From: an uncultured Prevotella sp.
GTDB taxonomy: Bacteria > Bacteroidota > Bacteroidia > Bacteroidales > Bacteroidaceae
Length of the DNA: 64,000 bases
Reading direction: 5' to 3'
NCBI GenBank assembly: GCA_900319905.1
Contig: ONQB01000015.1
Location: 1-64,000 of the forward strand
Shown here: positions 7,703 to 17,550 of the stretch, one piece after another
Layout of the letters: the number at the start of each line of letters is the position of its first letter
How positions within the stretch are numbered: the first letter of the stretch is position 1
Notes under the pieces: generated by a model
What the model was told of the DNA's origin: nothing
What the model saw: the letters and a program-made list of their open reading frames with translations, nothing else
The model's database searches: none
Translations under genes and position numbers: made by a program

Positions 7703-7961
7703 AACCACAGGTATTATAGGGTGCGCCCGTTCATGACGATTTTCCCTTGACAGAGTGACACATTGGAGAATCCTGGAATACGACTTGCTGTCAAAATCAT
7801 TTATGTTAAAAGGCCTCTGTGAGTAGCGTTCAAATCAACAGAACCATCGTTGGTCAAGAATACGAGAATTATCAAGCAGCTCTATAACTATTTGGTAATT
7901 AAACGTTTACGTAATACACTATCAATAATCCTTCGACTTAACGCAAAAGTGGGGGCGGGAT

Positions 7962-8066
7962 ATCGGCGATAAGCCGGTGGTCTATCGCCGAAAGGCCGCA
8001 GAGACATGGCCGAATAAGCAATGGCGCTTCGCCGAAAGGCCGTTGACATTTCGCCGAAACACCGGT
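7962..8066. repeat. degenerate TTCGCCGAAA tandem repeats
   Basis: Four or five degenerate units of about 21-22 bp containing TCGCCGAAAGGCC or TTCGCCGAAA. It is the reverse complement of the clean 22 bp array at 59.83-59.94 kb. The remaining sequence between 7703 and 8400 shows no gene. Confidence 0.65.
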
Positions 8067-8402
8067 GCTATAAGTCATTACAGCCATTGTCCGGACGGTT
8101 TCGTGTTTCTGTATCTCGATTTTTGTCCTTTTCCGCCCCATAAAAGTGTTAAAATCCTGACGACGTATTGTAAACTATATTCTGAAAGATTACATTTGGT
8201 TTACAAGTGTGAAGTGAAGATTACACCACCAACTAACCCATTCCCTTGGAGCCGTCAATTGTAACTCTCCCTCCCCATTTTTTTTGGTGGGTCATGACTT
8301 GTTTGTGGGCCAATGGGATGGGCTTTACTTTCTATATTTTCATGAACATAGGGCAAAGACAAGGAGGACGACCATCTTTTTTTAAAAAAAATTGATTAAA
8401 TT

Positions 8403-8434
8403 GTTGCGACTTTGAAATAAAAAGCCTAAATTTG
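8403..8434 (+). promoter_or_regulatory. promoter of the susC-like gene
   Basis: TAAATTTG (8427-8434) with GTTG (8403-8406) 20 bp upstream. The start of transcription would be near 8441, leaving a leader of about 38 nt. The T/A runs just upstream may be a regulator site but show no clear operator. Confidence 0.65.
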
Positions 8435-8478
8435 CCCCATAACAACAAAAATAAGTTTAACCTAATCTTAGCACGCTT

Positions 8479-11400
8479 ATGAAAAGACCTTTTGTTCTAT
8501 TAGGAGCTTTGCTATTACTTGGAAGCGGAAACACATTGGTACTTGCCAGTCCTGAGCCGCAGGCCATCAATCAAAGAGCCAACACAGTAGAAGGAACCGT
8601 CGTGGACGAGAAAGGCGATCCCATTATTGGCGCCAGCGTCCAAGAAGAAGGCACCACTCGGGGTGCCGTCACCGATGTCAACGGCCATTTCTCTTTAGCC
8701 GTCGGCCACAATGCACAAATCAAGATCTCCTACCTCGGGTACAAGACCGTCACCATGAAAGCCCAGCCCTCCATGAAGATCAGCATGGAGGTTGACCAGG
8801 CCAACCTCGACGAGGTGGTTGTCGTTGGTTACGGTCAACAGAAGAAGGCCAACCTCACAGGTGCCGTAGCCAACATCGATGTGGAGAAGACGCTCACCAG
8901 CCGTCCTGAGCAGGACGTGGCCAAAGCCCTGCAAGGTGCCATACCCGGTCTGACAGTGCTCAACACCAGCGGCGACATCAACGCCAATCCTACCCTTCAG
9001 ATTCGTGGTCTTGGCACACTGTCCAACGGCCAGAAGAGTTCACCGCTTATCGTCGTCGACGGCGTGCCCACCGACGACCTGTCGATGATCAACGGCAACG
9101 ATATTGCCTCCATCTCCGTTCTGAAGGACGCCTCCTCCTCGTCAATCTATGGTAGCCGCGCCGCCTTCGGCGTCATCCTCATCACCACCAAGCAAGCCAG
9201 CAAGGGCGACCGCATCAGCGTGAAATACAGCGGGCACTGGGCTTGGGACCAATCCACCGTACTGCCCGACTTCCCCGACGTGCCCACGCAGCTCGAGGCT
9301 GCCATGAGAGCCAAGCAGCGCCGCAGTGGTAGCTCCTCGGTAGAGCTCTTCGGCATGTACTTCGACCAGCTGCTCCCTTATGCCAAGGCATGGCAGGAAC
9401 AGCACAGCGGCAGGAAGGGCTACAGCGAGATGCAACCCTATCAGAGCATGGACAACGTGGGTGACTACTACATCCACAACGGTCAGCGCCTTTACTACGC
9501 CGACTACGACATTCAGGACATCTGGTACGACAACGCCGCACCCTCGCAGACACAGGATGTCTCCATCAACGGTTCCAGCGGCCGCACCACGTTCTACTCC
9601 TCCTTCGGATACGACTCCAAGGATGATGTCATGAAGTTCTCGCCCAGCACACGCCGCCGCACCAACTTCACCCTCAACCTCAAGACCGACCTCACCGACT
9701 GGCTCACCGTGGGCATGCGCGTCAACTACACGCACCGCCGCTTCAGCCGTCAGAATACCTACAACAACATCTACCAGTATCTATGGCGCTGGGGCTCGTT
9801 CTTCGTACCGTCAGGATACATGGTCGACGACAACGGCGATCGTCTCGACTTCCGCTACGTCGCCATGCAGAAGCAGGCCACACCGATGATCTTCCGCAAC
9901 GACCGCATCCGCATGAACGGCTACCTGCAGGCCCACATCACCAAGGATCTGCTGCTCAATGCCGACTTCACCTACACCACCTTCCACTACAACTTCGAGT
10001 CGTCCAACCACAGCGTCTACGGCATGAACTGGACCGGCACGACACCTACGTATATCGTGCAGACCTCCACCACCAATGCCACCCGTGAGAACACCTACAG
10101 CCACAGCTGGGTGGGCAACGCATACCTGCAGTACACCCACACCTGGGCCGACGCCCACAACTTCTCGGCCATGGTCGGTGTCAACGGCGAGCAGTTCAAG
10201 AGCGACAATTTCTACGCCCGCCGCACGCAGCTCTACGACGAGAACTATCCGCAGCTCAACCTGGCTTACGGCGACATGGCCAAGGCCATCATCAACTCCG
10301 CAACGGGCGACCGCTCGACAGCCGGTTGGTTCGGACGTATCAACTACGACTACAAGGGCATCTACCTGCTTGAGCTCAACGGCCGCTACGACGGTTCGAG
10401 CCGCTTCCCCGACGGCGACAAGTGGGCCTTCTTCCCTTCCGGCTCCATCGGCTACCGCTTTACAGAAGAGCCTTACTGGAAGAATCTGCACCAGTACATC
10501 AACAATGGTAAGCTGCGCATGTCGTACGGCGAAATCGGCAACGAGGCCGTCGGCGACAACATGTTCGTAAGCACCATCTCCACCATCGACCAGTCCAGCG
10601 TCTACTGGCTCACCGGCAATGGCTCCAGAGTCACCCAGATGGGTCTGCCCACATGGGTATCGCCCAACCTGACCTGGGAGCGCATCAAGACCTTTGACGT
10701 AGGTACCGACCTGAGCTTCCTCAAGGACGACCTCAACCTCACCTTCGACTGGTACCAGCGCACCACCAACGACATGCTTGCACCAGGTACCGCACTGCCT
10801 GCCACCGTCGGAGCCGCTGCTCCTTACACCAACGCCGGCAGCCTGCGCACACGTGGATGGGAATTAGCCATCTCCTACCGCAAGCAGCTCACCAAGGACC
10901 TCGGCATCTATGCCAACTTCTCCATCGGCGACAGCAAGAGCGTGGTGACCAAGTGGAACAACACGTCCAAGGTCATCGGCTACACCGGCGGCATCGTCGG
11001 CGATGCCAACGCCAAGGCCAATGCCTATGCCGGTGAGACCTGGGGCGACATCTGGGGCTTCGAAACCGACCGTTACTTCACCGAGAACGACTTCGAAGGC
11101 AAGAACGCCAACGGATCGTGGATCTATAAGAAAGGTGTAGCCGACCAGACCGCCATCCAGACCGGCACCTTCGTCTATGGCCCCGGCGACATCAAGTACA
11201 AGGACCTCAACGGCGATGGCAAAATCGACGGCGGCAAGGGCACCGCTGACGACCACGGCGACCTCAAGGTCATCGGCAACACACTGCCACGCTATGAGTA
11301 CAGCTTCCACATCGGCGGCAACTGGAAGGGCATCGACCTCGACCTCTTCTTCCAGGGCGTCGGCAAGCGCGACATGTGGACCACCTCGTCACTCGTCTTC

Positions 11401-11856
11401 CCGGAGATGCGCGACGCCGACCTGGCCATCTATGCCAACCAGACCAAGTACAACATCTACGACCCCGACAACGGTATCGTCAACATCAGCGAGAGCAACG
11501 ACTTCCCGTGCCTCTTCTCGGGCAACGACGAGTCGGGCAACGTCACCGCACTGGCTCCTATCGGCGGCAGCAAGAACTTCTACCCGCAGTCGAAGTACCT
11601 CGTCAGCATGGCTTACCTGCGTCTGAAGAACATCACTCTCGGCTACACTTTCCCGAAGAGTCTCACTCGTAAGATTTATGTGCAGAACGCACGCATCTAC
11701 GCCTCCATCGACAATGTATGTCTGTTGCACAACGGACCCGGCGACGTGCCCGTCGACCCGGAGATGAACACTGGTCAGGGACTGTCCTACGGCGGATGGG
11801 GCCGCACCTATCCTATCACCCGCTCATGGTCAGTAGGCGTTCAGATTACATTTTAG
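8479..11856 (+). CDS. SusC/RagA-family TonB-dependent outer-membrane transporter
   Basis: A 1125-residue outer-membrane importer that works with a SusD lipoprotein to bring glycans or peptides into the periplasm using TonB energy. Residues 1-24 are a signal peptide. A carboxypeptidase-regulatory-like domain spans about 38-110 (VEGTVVDEKGDPIIGASVQE, GAVTDVNGHFSL, SYLGYKT). Then come the SusC signature LDEVVVVGYGQQKKANLTGAV, the plug domain (ALQGAIPGLTV, QIRGLGTL, PLIVVDGVP, ISVLKDASSSSIYGSRAAFGVILITTK) and a long beta-barrel ending in VGVQITF. The susD gene follows by 29 nt. No glycoside hydrolase or peptidase is in this pair, so the substrate cannot be read from the locus. The two regulators downstream and the murein-salvage cluster beyond leave peptidoglycan fragments or a simple sugar polymer as guesses. 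Confidence 0.95.
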   Translation: MKRPFVLLGALLLLGSGNTLVLASPEPQAINQRANTVEGTVVDEKGDPIIGASVQEEGTTRGAVTDVNGHFSLAVGHNAQIKISYLGYKTVTMKAQPSMKISMEVDQANLDEVVVVGYGQQKKANLTGAVANIDVEKTLTSRPEQDVAKALQGAIPGLTVLNTSGDINANPTLQIRGLGTLSNGQKSSPLIVVDGVPTDDLSMINGNDIASISVLKDASSSSIYGSRAAFGVILITTKQASKGDRISVKYSGHWAWDQSTVLPDFPDVPTQLEAAMRAKQRRSGSSSVELFGMYFDQLLPYAKAWQEQHSGRKGYSEMQPYQSMDNVGDYYIHNGQRLYYADYDIQDIWYDNAAPSQTQDVSINGSSGRTTFYSSFGYDSKDDVMKFSPSTRRRTNFTLNLKTDLTDWLTVGMRVNYTHRRFSRQNTYNNIYQYLWRWGSFFVPSGYMVDDNGDRLDFRYVAMQKQATPMIFRNDRIRMNGYLQAHITKDLLLNADFTYTTFHYNFESSNHSVYGMNWTGTTPTYIVQTSTTNATRENTYSHSWVGNAYLQYTHTWADAHNFSAMVGVNGEQFKSDNFYARRTQLYDENYPQLNLAYGDMAKAIINSATGDRSTAGWFGRINYDYKGIYLLELNGRYDGSSRFPDGDKWAFFPSGSIGYRFTEEPYWKNLHQYINNGKLRMSYGEIGNEAVGDNMFVSTISTIDQSSVYWLTGNGSRVTQMGLPTWVSPNLTWERIKTFDVGTDLSFLKDDLNLTFDWYQRTTNDMLAPGTALPATVGAAAPYTNAGSLRTRGWELAISYRKQLTKDLGIYANFSIGDSKSVVTKWNNTSKVIGYTGGIVGDANAKANAYAGETWGDIWGFETDRYFTENDFEGKNANGSWIYKKGVADQTAIQTGTFVYGPGDIKYKDLNGDGKIDGGKGTADDHGDLKVIGNTLPRYEYSFHIGGNWKGIDLDLFFQGVGKRDMWTTSSLVFPEMRDADLAIYANQTKYNIYDPDNGIVNISESNDFPCLFSGNDESGNVTALAPIGGSKNFYPQSKYLVSMAYLRLKNITLGYTFPKSLTRKIYVQNARIYASIDNVCLLHNGPGDVPVDPEMNTGQGLSYGGWGRTYPITRSWSVGVQITF

Positions 11857-11885
11857 TGCAGAACCATAAATAAACAGATACTATT

Positions 11886-13598
11886 ATGAGAAAATCAATC
11901 ATATACGGCCTGGCGTCACTGCTCTTACTGACGGCCTGCGATGACTTTCTGAGCAAAGACCCCAGAGACACCTTCATCAACAACCCGTCGTTCTGGAGCA
12001 ACAGCAACGACGTGACCAGCTATACCAACTACTTCTATACCAACTACGTTGGCTACAGCCAGAATGGCGGATACGGATGGTTCTACTTCAAGAGCCTCAG
12101 CGACGACCAGCTAAATCCTGGCTTCGACAACTGGACCTACACCACCATCCCCAACAACTCGTCGTACTGGAGTGACGGCTTCACCGGGGTCAGACGCGCC
12201 AACTACGCCATTCAGAACCTCGCCACCTCTTCACTGCCAGCCAGTACGAAGAACCGCTTCATCGGCATCGCACGCCTCAACCGCGCCTGGAGCTACTACC
12301 AGCTCGTGCGTGAGTACGGCGACGTGCAATGGCTCAGCGATGTCATTCAGGACCCCAACGACACCACGGCCATCTACGGCGAGCGTACCGACCGCGATGT
12401 CGTGATGGACTCCGTGCTCACCGACCTCGACTACGCCATCGCCAACATCGGCTCGTCCAGCGACAAGACGGCATGGAGCAGCAACATGGCACGCGCCATG
12501 AAGAGCGACATCTGCCTCTATGAGGGCACGTACTGCAAATACCGCACCTTAGCCGACAACGGCAAGGCACCGGATGCCAGCCGTGCACAGCGCTTCCTCC
12601 AGGAGTCGGTCAAAGCCAGCGAGGAGCTCATCAACAGCGGCAAATACTCGCTGACCACCAACTACGGTGAGATCTACAACTCGCTCGACCTGACCAGCAA
12701 CCGGGAGATCATCTTCTTCCGCAACTACGAGCAGGACATCGTCATGCACGGACTCGTCGACTACACCTGCGGTTCCACCGAGATACGCGGTATCACCAAG
12801 GATGCCTTCGACGCCTTCCTGTTCCGCGACGGTAAGCCGCGCGCCACAACCACGCTCGACACCGACGACAAGGGAACGCTCAATGCCAACGGCAACCTCT
12901 CCATCAGCAAGCAGCTCTCTGTACGCGACAAGCGACTGAGCGTGCTCACCGACAGCATCGTCTATATCGGTGGCCACGGCTGGTGCCGTCCCAACGACGC
13001 AGGCTACAAGGGTGAGATGACCTCCTCCACCGGCTACGGCGTGAGGAAGTTCGACAACACCACCCTCGACACCTACTACCGCACCAACACCAACACCGGC
13101 TACACCGACGCGCCCATCTACTGGTACGCTGTCATCCTGCTCAACGAGGCAGAGGCCAAGGCCGAGCTCGGCACCATCACGCAGGACGACCTCGACAAGA
13201 CCGTCAACCAGCTGCAGGCTCGTGCCGGACTGCCCAACATGACGCTCAACCCCGAGGCCGACCCCGCCAACAACATGGGCGTGAGCAACCTCATCTGGGA
13301 GATACGCCGCTGCCGCCGCTGCGAACTCATGACCGACAACTGGTACCGCTACTGGGATCTCGTGCGCTGGCATCAGCTCGACAAGCTCGATGGCAACACC
13401 AATGTCAACATCAACCGTGGTGCCAACCTCACCAACATGCCAAAGCTTGAGGGCGACAAATACACCACCGATGCCAACGGCTACTTAATCGGTCTGTCCA
13501 GAGTGCGCACCTATGACAAGAAGTATTACTTCTTCCCGATTCCGAGCAGCCAGACTACGCTCAACAAGAAGATGAAGCAGAACCCAGGCTGGGAATAA
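11886..13598 (+). CDS. SusD/RagB-family surface lipoprotein
   Basis: A 570-residue substrate-binding lid partner of the preceding SusC. The lipoprotein signal ends in LLTAC with Cys18 as the lipidation site, followed by DDFLSKDP, the usual SusD start. The TPR-like helices (RANYAIQNL, IGIARLNRAWSYYQLVREYGDVQWLSDVI) and the C-terminal SusD block (WEIRRCRRCELMTDNWYRYWDLVRWHQLD, then FFPIPSSQTTLNKKMKQNPGW) are complete. It sits 29 nt after SusC in the same transcript, and an R4 hairpin element starts 13 nt after its stop, probably marking the transcript end. Confidence 0.95.
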   Translation: MRKSIIYGLASLLLLTACDDFLSKDPRDTFINNPSFWSNSNDVTSYTNYFYTNYVGYSQNGGYGWFYFKSLSDDQLNPGFDNWTYTTIPNNSSYWSDGFTGVRRANYAIQNLATSSLPASTKNRFIGIARLNRAWSYYQLVREYGDVQWLSDVIQDPNDTTAIYGERTDRDVVMDSVLTDLDYAIANIGSSSDKTAWSSNMARAMKSDICLYEGTYCKYRTLADNGKAPDASRAQRFLQESVKASEELINSGKYSLTTNYGEIYNSLDLTSNREIIFFRNYEQDIVMHGLVDYTCGSTEIRGITKDAFDAFLFRDGKPRATTTLDTDDKGTLNANGNLSISKQLSVRDKRLSVLTDSIVYIGGHGWCRPNDAGYKGEMTSSTGYGVRKFDNTTLDTYYRTNTNTGYTDAPIYWYAVILLNEAEAKAELGTITQDDLDKTVNQLQARAGLPNMTLNPEADPANNMGVSNLIWEIRRCRRCELMTDNWYRYWDLVRWHQLDKLDGNTNVNINRGANLTNMPKLEGDKYTTDANGYLIGLSRVRTYDKKYYFFPIPSSQTTLNKKMKQNPGWE

Positions 13599-13611
13599 AC
13601 GCTACTTTTAA

Positions 13612-13740
13612 GGAGACTGTATAAGAAGTCCGGAAGTCCAGAAGTTCGGAAGTTCAGTCATGTGCCGATGACCAGACATCATTACGGTAATGACTGAACT
13701 TCAAGAACTTCCGAGCTTCCGGACTTCTGATTCTGTCTCC
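13612..13740. repeat. R4 hairpin element, copy 2
   Basis: Ends GGAGAC and GTCTCC; arms of GAAGTCCGGAAGTCC-like units pair with GAACTTCC/CTTCCGGACTTC. The loop differs from the copies at 2.1 and 36.7 kb but keeps TTCAGTCA and ATGACTGAA. It lies 13 nt after the susD stop. Confidence 0.8.
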
Positions 13741-13808
13741 CCAACGTTATTTAAGGAACTGTCAGCTACCCGTAAATCGTAAGCGCCTCCGGTCTCGTCA
13801 CTACTTAG

Positions 13809-14114
13809 AACCCCCATGGGGGTTCCGGCACTATAGCGAGGGGATGAGCAAATGAGCGATAGCGAATGAAGCGATTCCCCTCGGAACTAAGATGGGCAGA
13901 AAATAATTCGCTACCCCCTTGTGGGGTTGCGGCAATAATAAATACGACGCATCTAATCGACTATGGATTATATGGATGACAGCCCAGAAGCATAACATTG
14001 CCGCAACCCCCAAGGGGGTAGCGATTTAATCTTCAATCATCATGTTACGAGGGGAAGAGGCTCGCTTCGCTCACCTCATCCCCTCGCTATGATACCGGAA
14101 CCCCCATGGGGGTT
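13809..14114. repeat. R1 long palindromic element, copy 2
   Basis: A 306 bp palindrome in the same orientation as the copy at 7.3 kb, bounded by AACCCCCATGGGGGTT. The central unique part again has a GACGCATC motif. A degraded R4-like stretch (14123-14150) follows. Nothing else is seen between 13741 and 14380. Confidence 0.88.
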
Positions 14115-14382
14115 CTAATAAGTCAAGAAGTTCGAAAGTACAGGAGTTCGGTAGTCCTGTTATTACACATGCTGATAACTGTGCCTCCTATGGTGCGTAG
14201 ATTACGAATTATATTAAGAGTCCCTACACGGCATTCTTATTGGGTGACTTTCTCTATGACGAAACCACGACGCCCCCTCTTCAGTAGCATATCGTTGTCG
14301 CTTCAGTCGATGTTCGCCAACCAAATATACGACAATTAATATAAATTTGTTTAATTTATTAGGTCTTTTCCATGATATAGTT

Positions 14383-14390
14383 TAAATTTG
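14383..14390 (+). promoter_or_regulatory. -7 box upstream of the sensor pair
   Basis: TAAATTTG fits the -7 consensus; no good -33 box is found 20 bp upstream. A transcript from here would begin near 14396, 40 nt before the first regulator. Confidence 0.45.
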
Positions 14391-14435
14391 CAGATAATAT
14401 AAATAGAGAAAAACTAAAGACAAAATCTATCTGAG

Positions 14436-15857
14436 ATGAAGAAGACAAGCGCCTTACTGTTAATCCCCATCCTGCTTATCGCGATGTTGCTCACCAGCTG
14501 CGGCGACTATCGCAAAGAGACAATCGGCCTTTCCATGGCTGGCACAGGCGACTGGTCGCACCAGCTGTACGAAGAAGTCAAAATAGCTTGCATGCAATAT
14601 CCAGGCGTACGGCTTAAAGTTACCAATGCCTACGAGAGCCATGACTTGCAGGAACGGCAGATAGACTCGCTCATCGACGCCCATGTTGATGCCATCATCC
14701 TCGCGCCGCACGACTATGACGGTTACGAGCATGTGTTGCGACGTGCCAAGGATGCCGGCATACCCGTCATATTGGTCGACCGGAAAGTGAAATCTGATGA
14801 CTACACTGCTTACATCGGCCGCGACGACGAACGCATAGGCTACATGATGGGTAAATATATTGCCCTGCAGCGCAAGGGCAAGCCCACCAACATTGTCGAG
14901 ATGAACGGTCTGCCACGAACCTCGCCGGCTATGGACAGAGCCAAAGGCTTCCACAAGGCCATTGCCCAATATCCCAACCTGCACATCGTGGGCACAGCGG
15001 CCCAGTCCTGGCAACCCGACTCTGTGCGGGCACAAGCCATACAGTTCCTGGCCACACATCCCAACCTGCATATCGACTGCGTCTATGGACACAATGATGA
15101 CAATGCGATGATCATGCGCGACGTCATCAACCAAACAGGCCGTTATCCAGGCGTAAAGTACTACGGAATAGACGGGCTCCCACGCAAGGGCTGCGGATTA
15201 ACCATGGTACGACAAGGAAAATTAGAGGCCACAGTCATCTGCCCGACAAGAGGCTTCCTTGTCGTCGAAGAGGTCATGCGAATATTGGATGGGAAACCCT
15301 ACAAGCGCATCACCGACCTGAGCACTTCAATTGTAGACAGAAGCAACATTGATGTGGTTGGGACACAGACCATCTTGATGGAAGACCAGATGAAAATGGT
15401 GTCGAAGCAGAACAACCTCATTATGCGTTTCTATGACAAATACAAGAGCATTCATGTGTACATGGTGCTCAACGCAGTCATCTTGTTGCTTGTCATTTTC
15501 AGTTTCTTCATCGTTCACCGCATGAACAAGCTCAACAGGAAGCTAAAGGAAAAAGAGTTGACGTTAAGGCTCGACCATATTTTGCAAAGATCACTAATAG
15601 ATGGTGATATCTCCATGCCCGAGGACACGCTCTTCAACGATGCCGAAACCCACATCATGAAAGCTCTCTTCCTGGCAGTTTCCAAGCACATTGACGATCC
15701 GCGACTCAATGCCAAGATGATTGCCGACGAAATAGGCGTCACGCCCAAGCAGGTGAACGAAGCTGTGGAGAAGCTTACCGACCGGTCGGTTGAGGAGCTC
15801 ATCGCCTTCGTCCGCCAGTATGCAAAGAAAAAGAACATAAAGTTCAATTTCAAATAA
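14436..15857 (+). CDS. transmembrane regulator: periplasmic sugar-binding domain plus half AraC-type domain
   Basis: 473 residues. An N-terminal signal with a lipobox-like LLTSC (Cys22) leads into a periplasmic-binding-protein domain (about 28-325) that closely resembles the sensor half of Bacteroides hybrid two-component systems: IGLSMAGTGDWSHQL, DAIILAPHDYDG, GIPVILVDRKVKSDDYTAYIGRDD and MNGLPRTSPAMDRAKGF. A transmembrane helix (about 341-362, MVLNAVILLLVIFSFFIV) leads to only about 110 cytoplasmic residues. There is no histidine kinase, ATPase or receiver. The tail has a single AraC-like helix-turn-helix (LNAKMIADEIGVTPKQVNEAVEKLTDRSVEEL). It may act as a one-component membrane-bound regulator of the upstream SusC/SusD genes, or modulate another protein. 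The second AraC helix-turn-helix is missing, so DNA binding is uncertain. Confidence 0.75.
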   Translation: MKKTSALLLIPILLIAMLLTSCGDYRKETIGLSMAGTGDWSHQLYEEVKIACMQYPGVRLKVTNAYESHDLQERQIDSLIDAHVDAIILAPHDYDGYEHVLRRAKDAGIPVILVDRKVKSDDYTAYIGRDDERIGYMMGKYIALQRKGKPTNIVEMNGLPRTSPAMDRAKGFHKAIAQYPNLHIVGTAAQSWQPDSVRAQAIQFLATHPNLHIDCVYGHNDDNAMIMRDVINQTGRYPGVKYYGIDGLPRKGCGLTMVRQGKLEATVICPTRGFLVVEEVMRILDGKPYKRITDLSTSIVDRSNIDVVGTQTILMEDQMKMVSKQNNLIMRFYDKYKSIHVYMVLNAVILLLVIFSFFIVHRMNKLNRKLKEKELTLRLDHILQRSLIDGDISMPEDTLFNDAETHIMKALFLAVSKHIDDPRLNAKMIADEIGVTPKQVNEAVEKLTDRSVEELIAFVRQYAKKKNIKFNFK

Positions 15858-15909
15858 TCTACTATAGGGGGCGGGAGGCATCCCCCCTCCCTAACAAGAA
15901 CAAACCAAC

Positions 15910-17319
15910 ATGAAATTAAAAATCTGCTTACTCATACCCCTTTTGATTCTAATATTTATTCTCACAGGATGCAACAGGAAACAGATTGTGATCGGAGCCT
16001 CTTTCTCCGGAAACAGCGAGTGGTCGCTGCAACTGTTTAAAGAAATTGAGGTGGCGGGCTACCAGTATCCCAACGTAGACATCGACATCCGAAATGCTTA
16101 TAAAGACATGGCGCTGCAAGAAAAGCAGATGAATGAGCTCATCGACAAGCACGTAGACCTTATCATCTTTGCGCCACGCGTCTACAACGGATGTCAGAAA
16201 GTACTGCAGCGTGCCAAAGAAGCCGGCATCCCCGTCATCCTCATCGACCGCAAGGTGAAATCAGATGAATACACTGCTTTCATCGGTCGTGATGACAAGG
16301 AGGTAGGTCGTCTGATGGGCGAGTACATCGCCAGGCAACATACTGGCAAGCAAACATACATTCTTGAGGCCGCCGGAGCGCCGGGAACCTCACCGGCTAT
16401 GGAACGAAGCGAGGGCTTCCGACAGGCTATCGCCCGCTACCCCAACTTGCACATCGTCGGCACTGCCACTCATACCTGGAACACGGACAGCGCACGTAGC
16501 CAGTGCTACTACTACCTGGCCGCTCATCCCAACGTGCACTTCGATGTAGTCTTTGCCCATAGCGACAATCCGGCCTTGGGCGTACGCGACGCCATCATCA
16601 AAGCAGGAAGAAATACAGGCGTGTCTTATTACGGAGTAGACGGACTGCCAACCAAAACCGGCGGACTGGAAATGGTAAGAAAAGGTGTCTTCAAGGCCAC
16701 CATCATCAATCCTACACGGGGATATGCTGTCATGGACCTGGCCATGAGAATACTCCAAGGCAAACCCTATGATAAAGACAACATCATCACCACCTCTATT
16801 GTGGACAAGAGCAATATCGACGTCGTGGAGACACAATGCAAGATGAATAAAGACCAGATGGACGTATTGATGAAGCAAAACAGCCTGATCTTGGATTTCT
16901 ACAAAGAGCATGACAGAATGCAGATTTACGTCATTCTCAACGTGTTTATCTTCATTTTCATTGTGCTCAGCATCTTCTTGTACCGTCGTGTGTCCAAGCT
17001 CAACAAAAAGCTGAAGAAGAAAGAATTATGCTCCAGAATAGATCACATGCTGGAGAAAGAAATGCTGGAAGGCCGTATCACCATCGACAGCAAGACACAG
17101 TTCAGCGGATCCAAGATGCATATCATGTCAACGTTCTTTGAGGCCGTCATTAAACACGCCTACGATCCGGACATCAACGCCCAAATGATCGCAGACGAGA
17201 TGGGCATCACATTAGAGCAACTGACAGCCGCATCCAAGAATCTCACCGACAGATCCCCTGAAGAAGCCGTCCAAATCACATGCGACTATGTGAGGAAGAA
17301 CCATGTAAAGATGAAATAG
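15910..17319 (+). CDS. second transmembrane sugar-sensor regulator, paralog of the preceding gene
   Basis: 469 residues with the same plan as the gene 52 nt upstream: signal with LTGC lipobox (Cys21), periplasmic sugar-binding domain (IGASFSGNSEWSLQL, DLIIFAPRVYNG, GIPVILIDRKVKSDEYTAFIGRDD, GAPGTSPAMERSEGF), a transmembrane helix at about 339-360 and a short cytoplasmic tail. The tail holds one degenerate AraC-like helix-turn-helix (INAQMIADEMGITLEQLTAASKNLTDRSPEEA). The binding-domain identity to its neighbour is high by eye, so a tandem duplication is likely, and the two could form a heterodimer with different ligands. The positively charged stretch after the helix (RRVSKLNKKLKKKE) supports a cytoplasmic C-terminus. 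A hairpin terminator follows. Confidence 0.75.
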   Translation: MKLKICLLIPLLILIFILTGCNRKQIVIGASFSGNSEWSLQLFKEIEVAGYQYPNVDIDIRNAYKDMALQEKQMNELIDKHVDLIIFAPRVYNGCQKVLQRAKEAGIPVILIDRKVKSDEYTAFIGRDDKEVGRLMGEYIARQHTGKQTYILEAAGAPGTSPAMERSEGFRQAIARYPNLHIVGTATHTWNTDSARSQCYYYLAAHPNVHFDVVFAHSDNPALGVRDAIIKAGRNTGVSYYGVDGLPTKTGGLEMVRKGVFKATIINPTRGYAVMDLAMRILQGKPYDKDNIITTSIVDKSNIDVVETQCKMNKDQMDVLMKQNSLILDFYKEHDRMQIYVILNVFIFIFIVLSIFLYRRVSKLNKKLKKKELCSRIDHMLEKEMLEGRITIDSKTQFSGSKMHIMSTFFEAVIKHAYDPDINAQMIADEMGITLEQLTAASKNLTDRSPEEAVQITCDYVRKNHVKMK

Positions 17320-17474
17320 TCCGGCATTACCATGCCTTGCACCTCTTACGTGATTTTTGCAGCGATGCAAGGGTGACACTGCCTCTTCAGGGCATTCTCA
17401 GTCTCTCGCTCCATCGGGAACGAGAGCCTGTCCGTAACGATTTTCTTTCCACATTCCTTAATAATCCATAAATA

Positions 17475-17507
17475 ACGGCCGCCATTCATTGGCAGGCCGT
17501 TTTTTTT
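17475..17507 (+). terminator. intrinsic terminator after the sensor pair
   Basis: Stem ACGGCC-GCC / GGC-A-GGCCGT with loop ATTCATT, followed by eight T. It separates the regulators from the amidase cluster. Confidence 0.85.
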
Positions 17508-17509
17508 CG

Positions 17510-17517
17510 TAATTTTG
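17510..17517 (+). promoter_or_regulatory. -7 box of the peptidoglycan salvage cluster
   Basis: TAATTTTG fits the -7 consensus. Its -33 position would fall inside the terminator hairpin just upstream. Transcription would start near 17524, 27 nt before the amidase ATG. Confidence 0.5.
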
Positions 17518-17550
17518 TATAGTAATGATGTAACATAATTATAACAGAAT

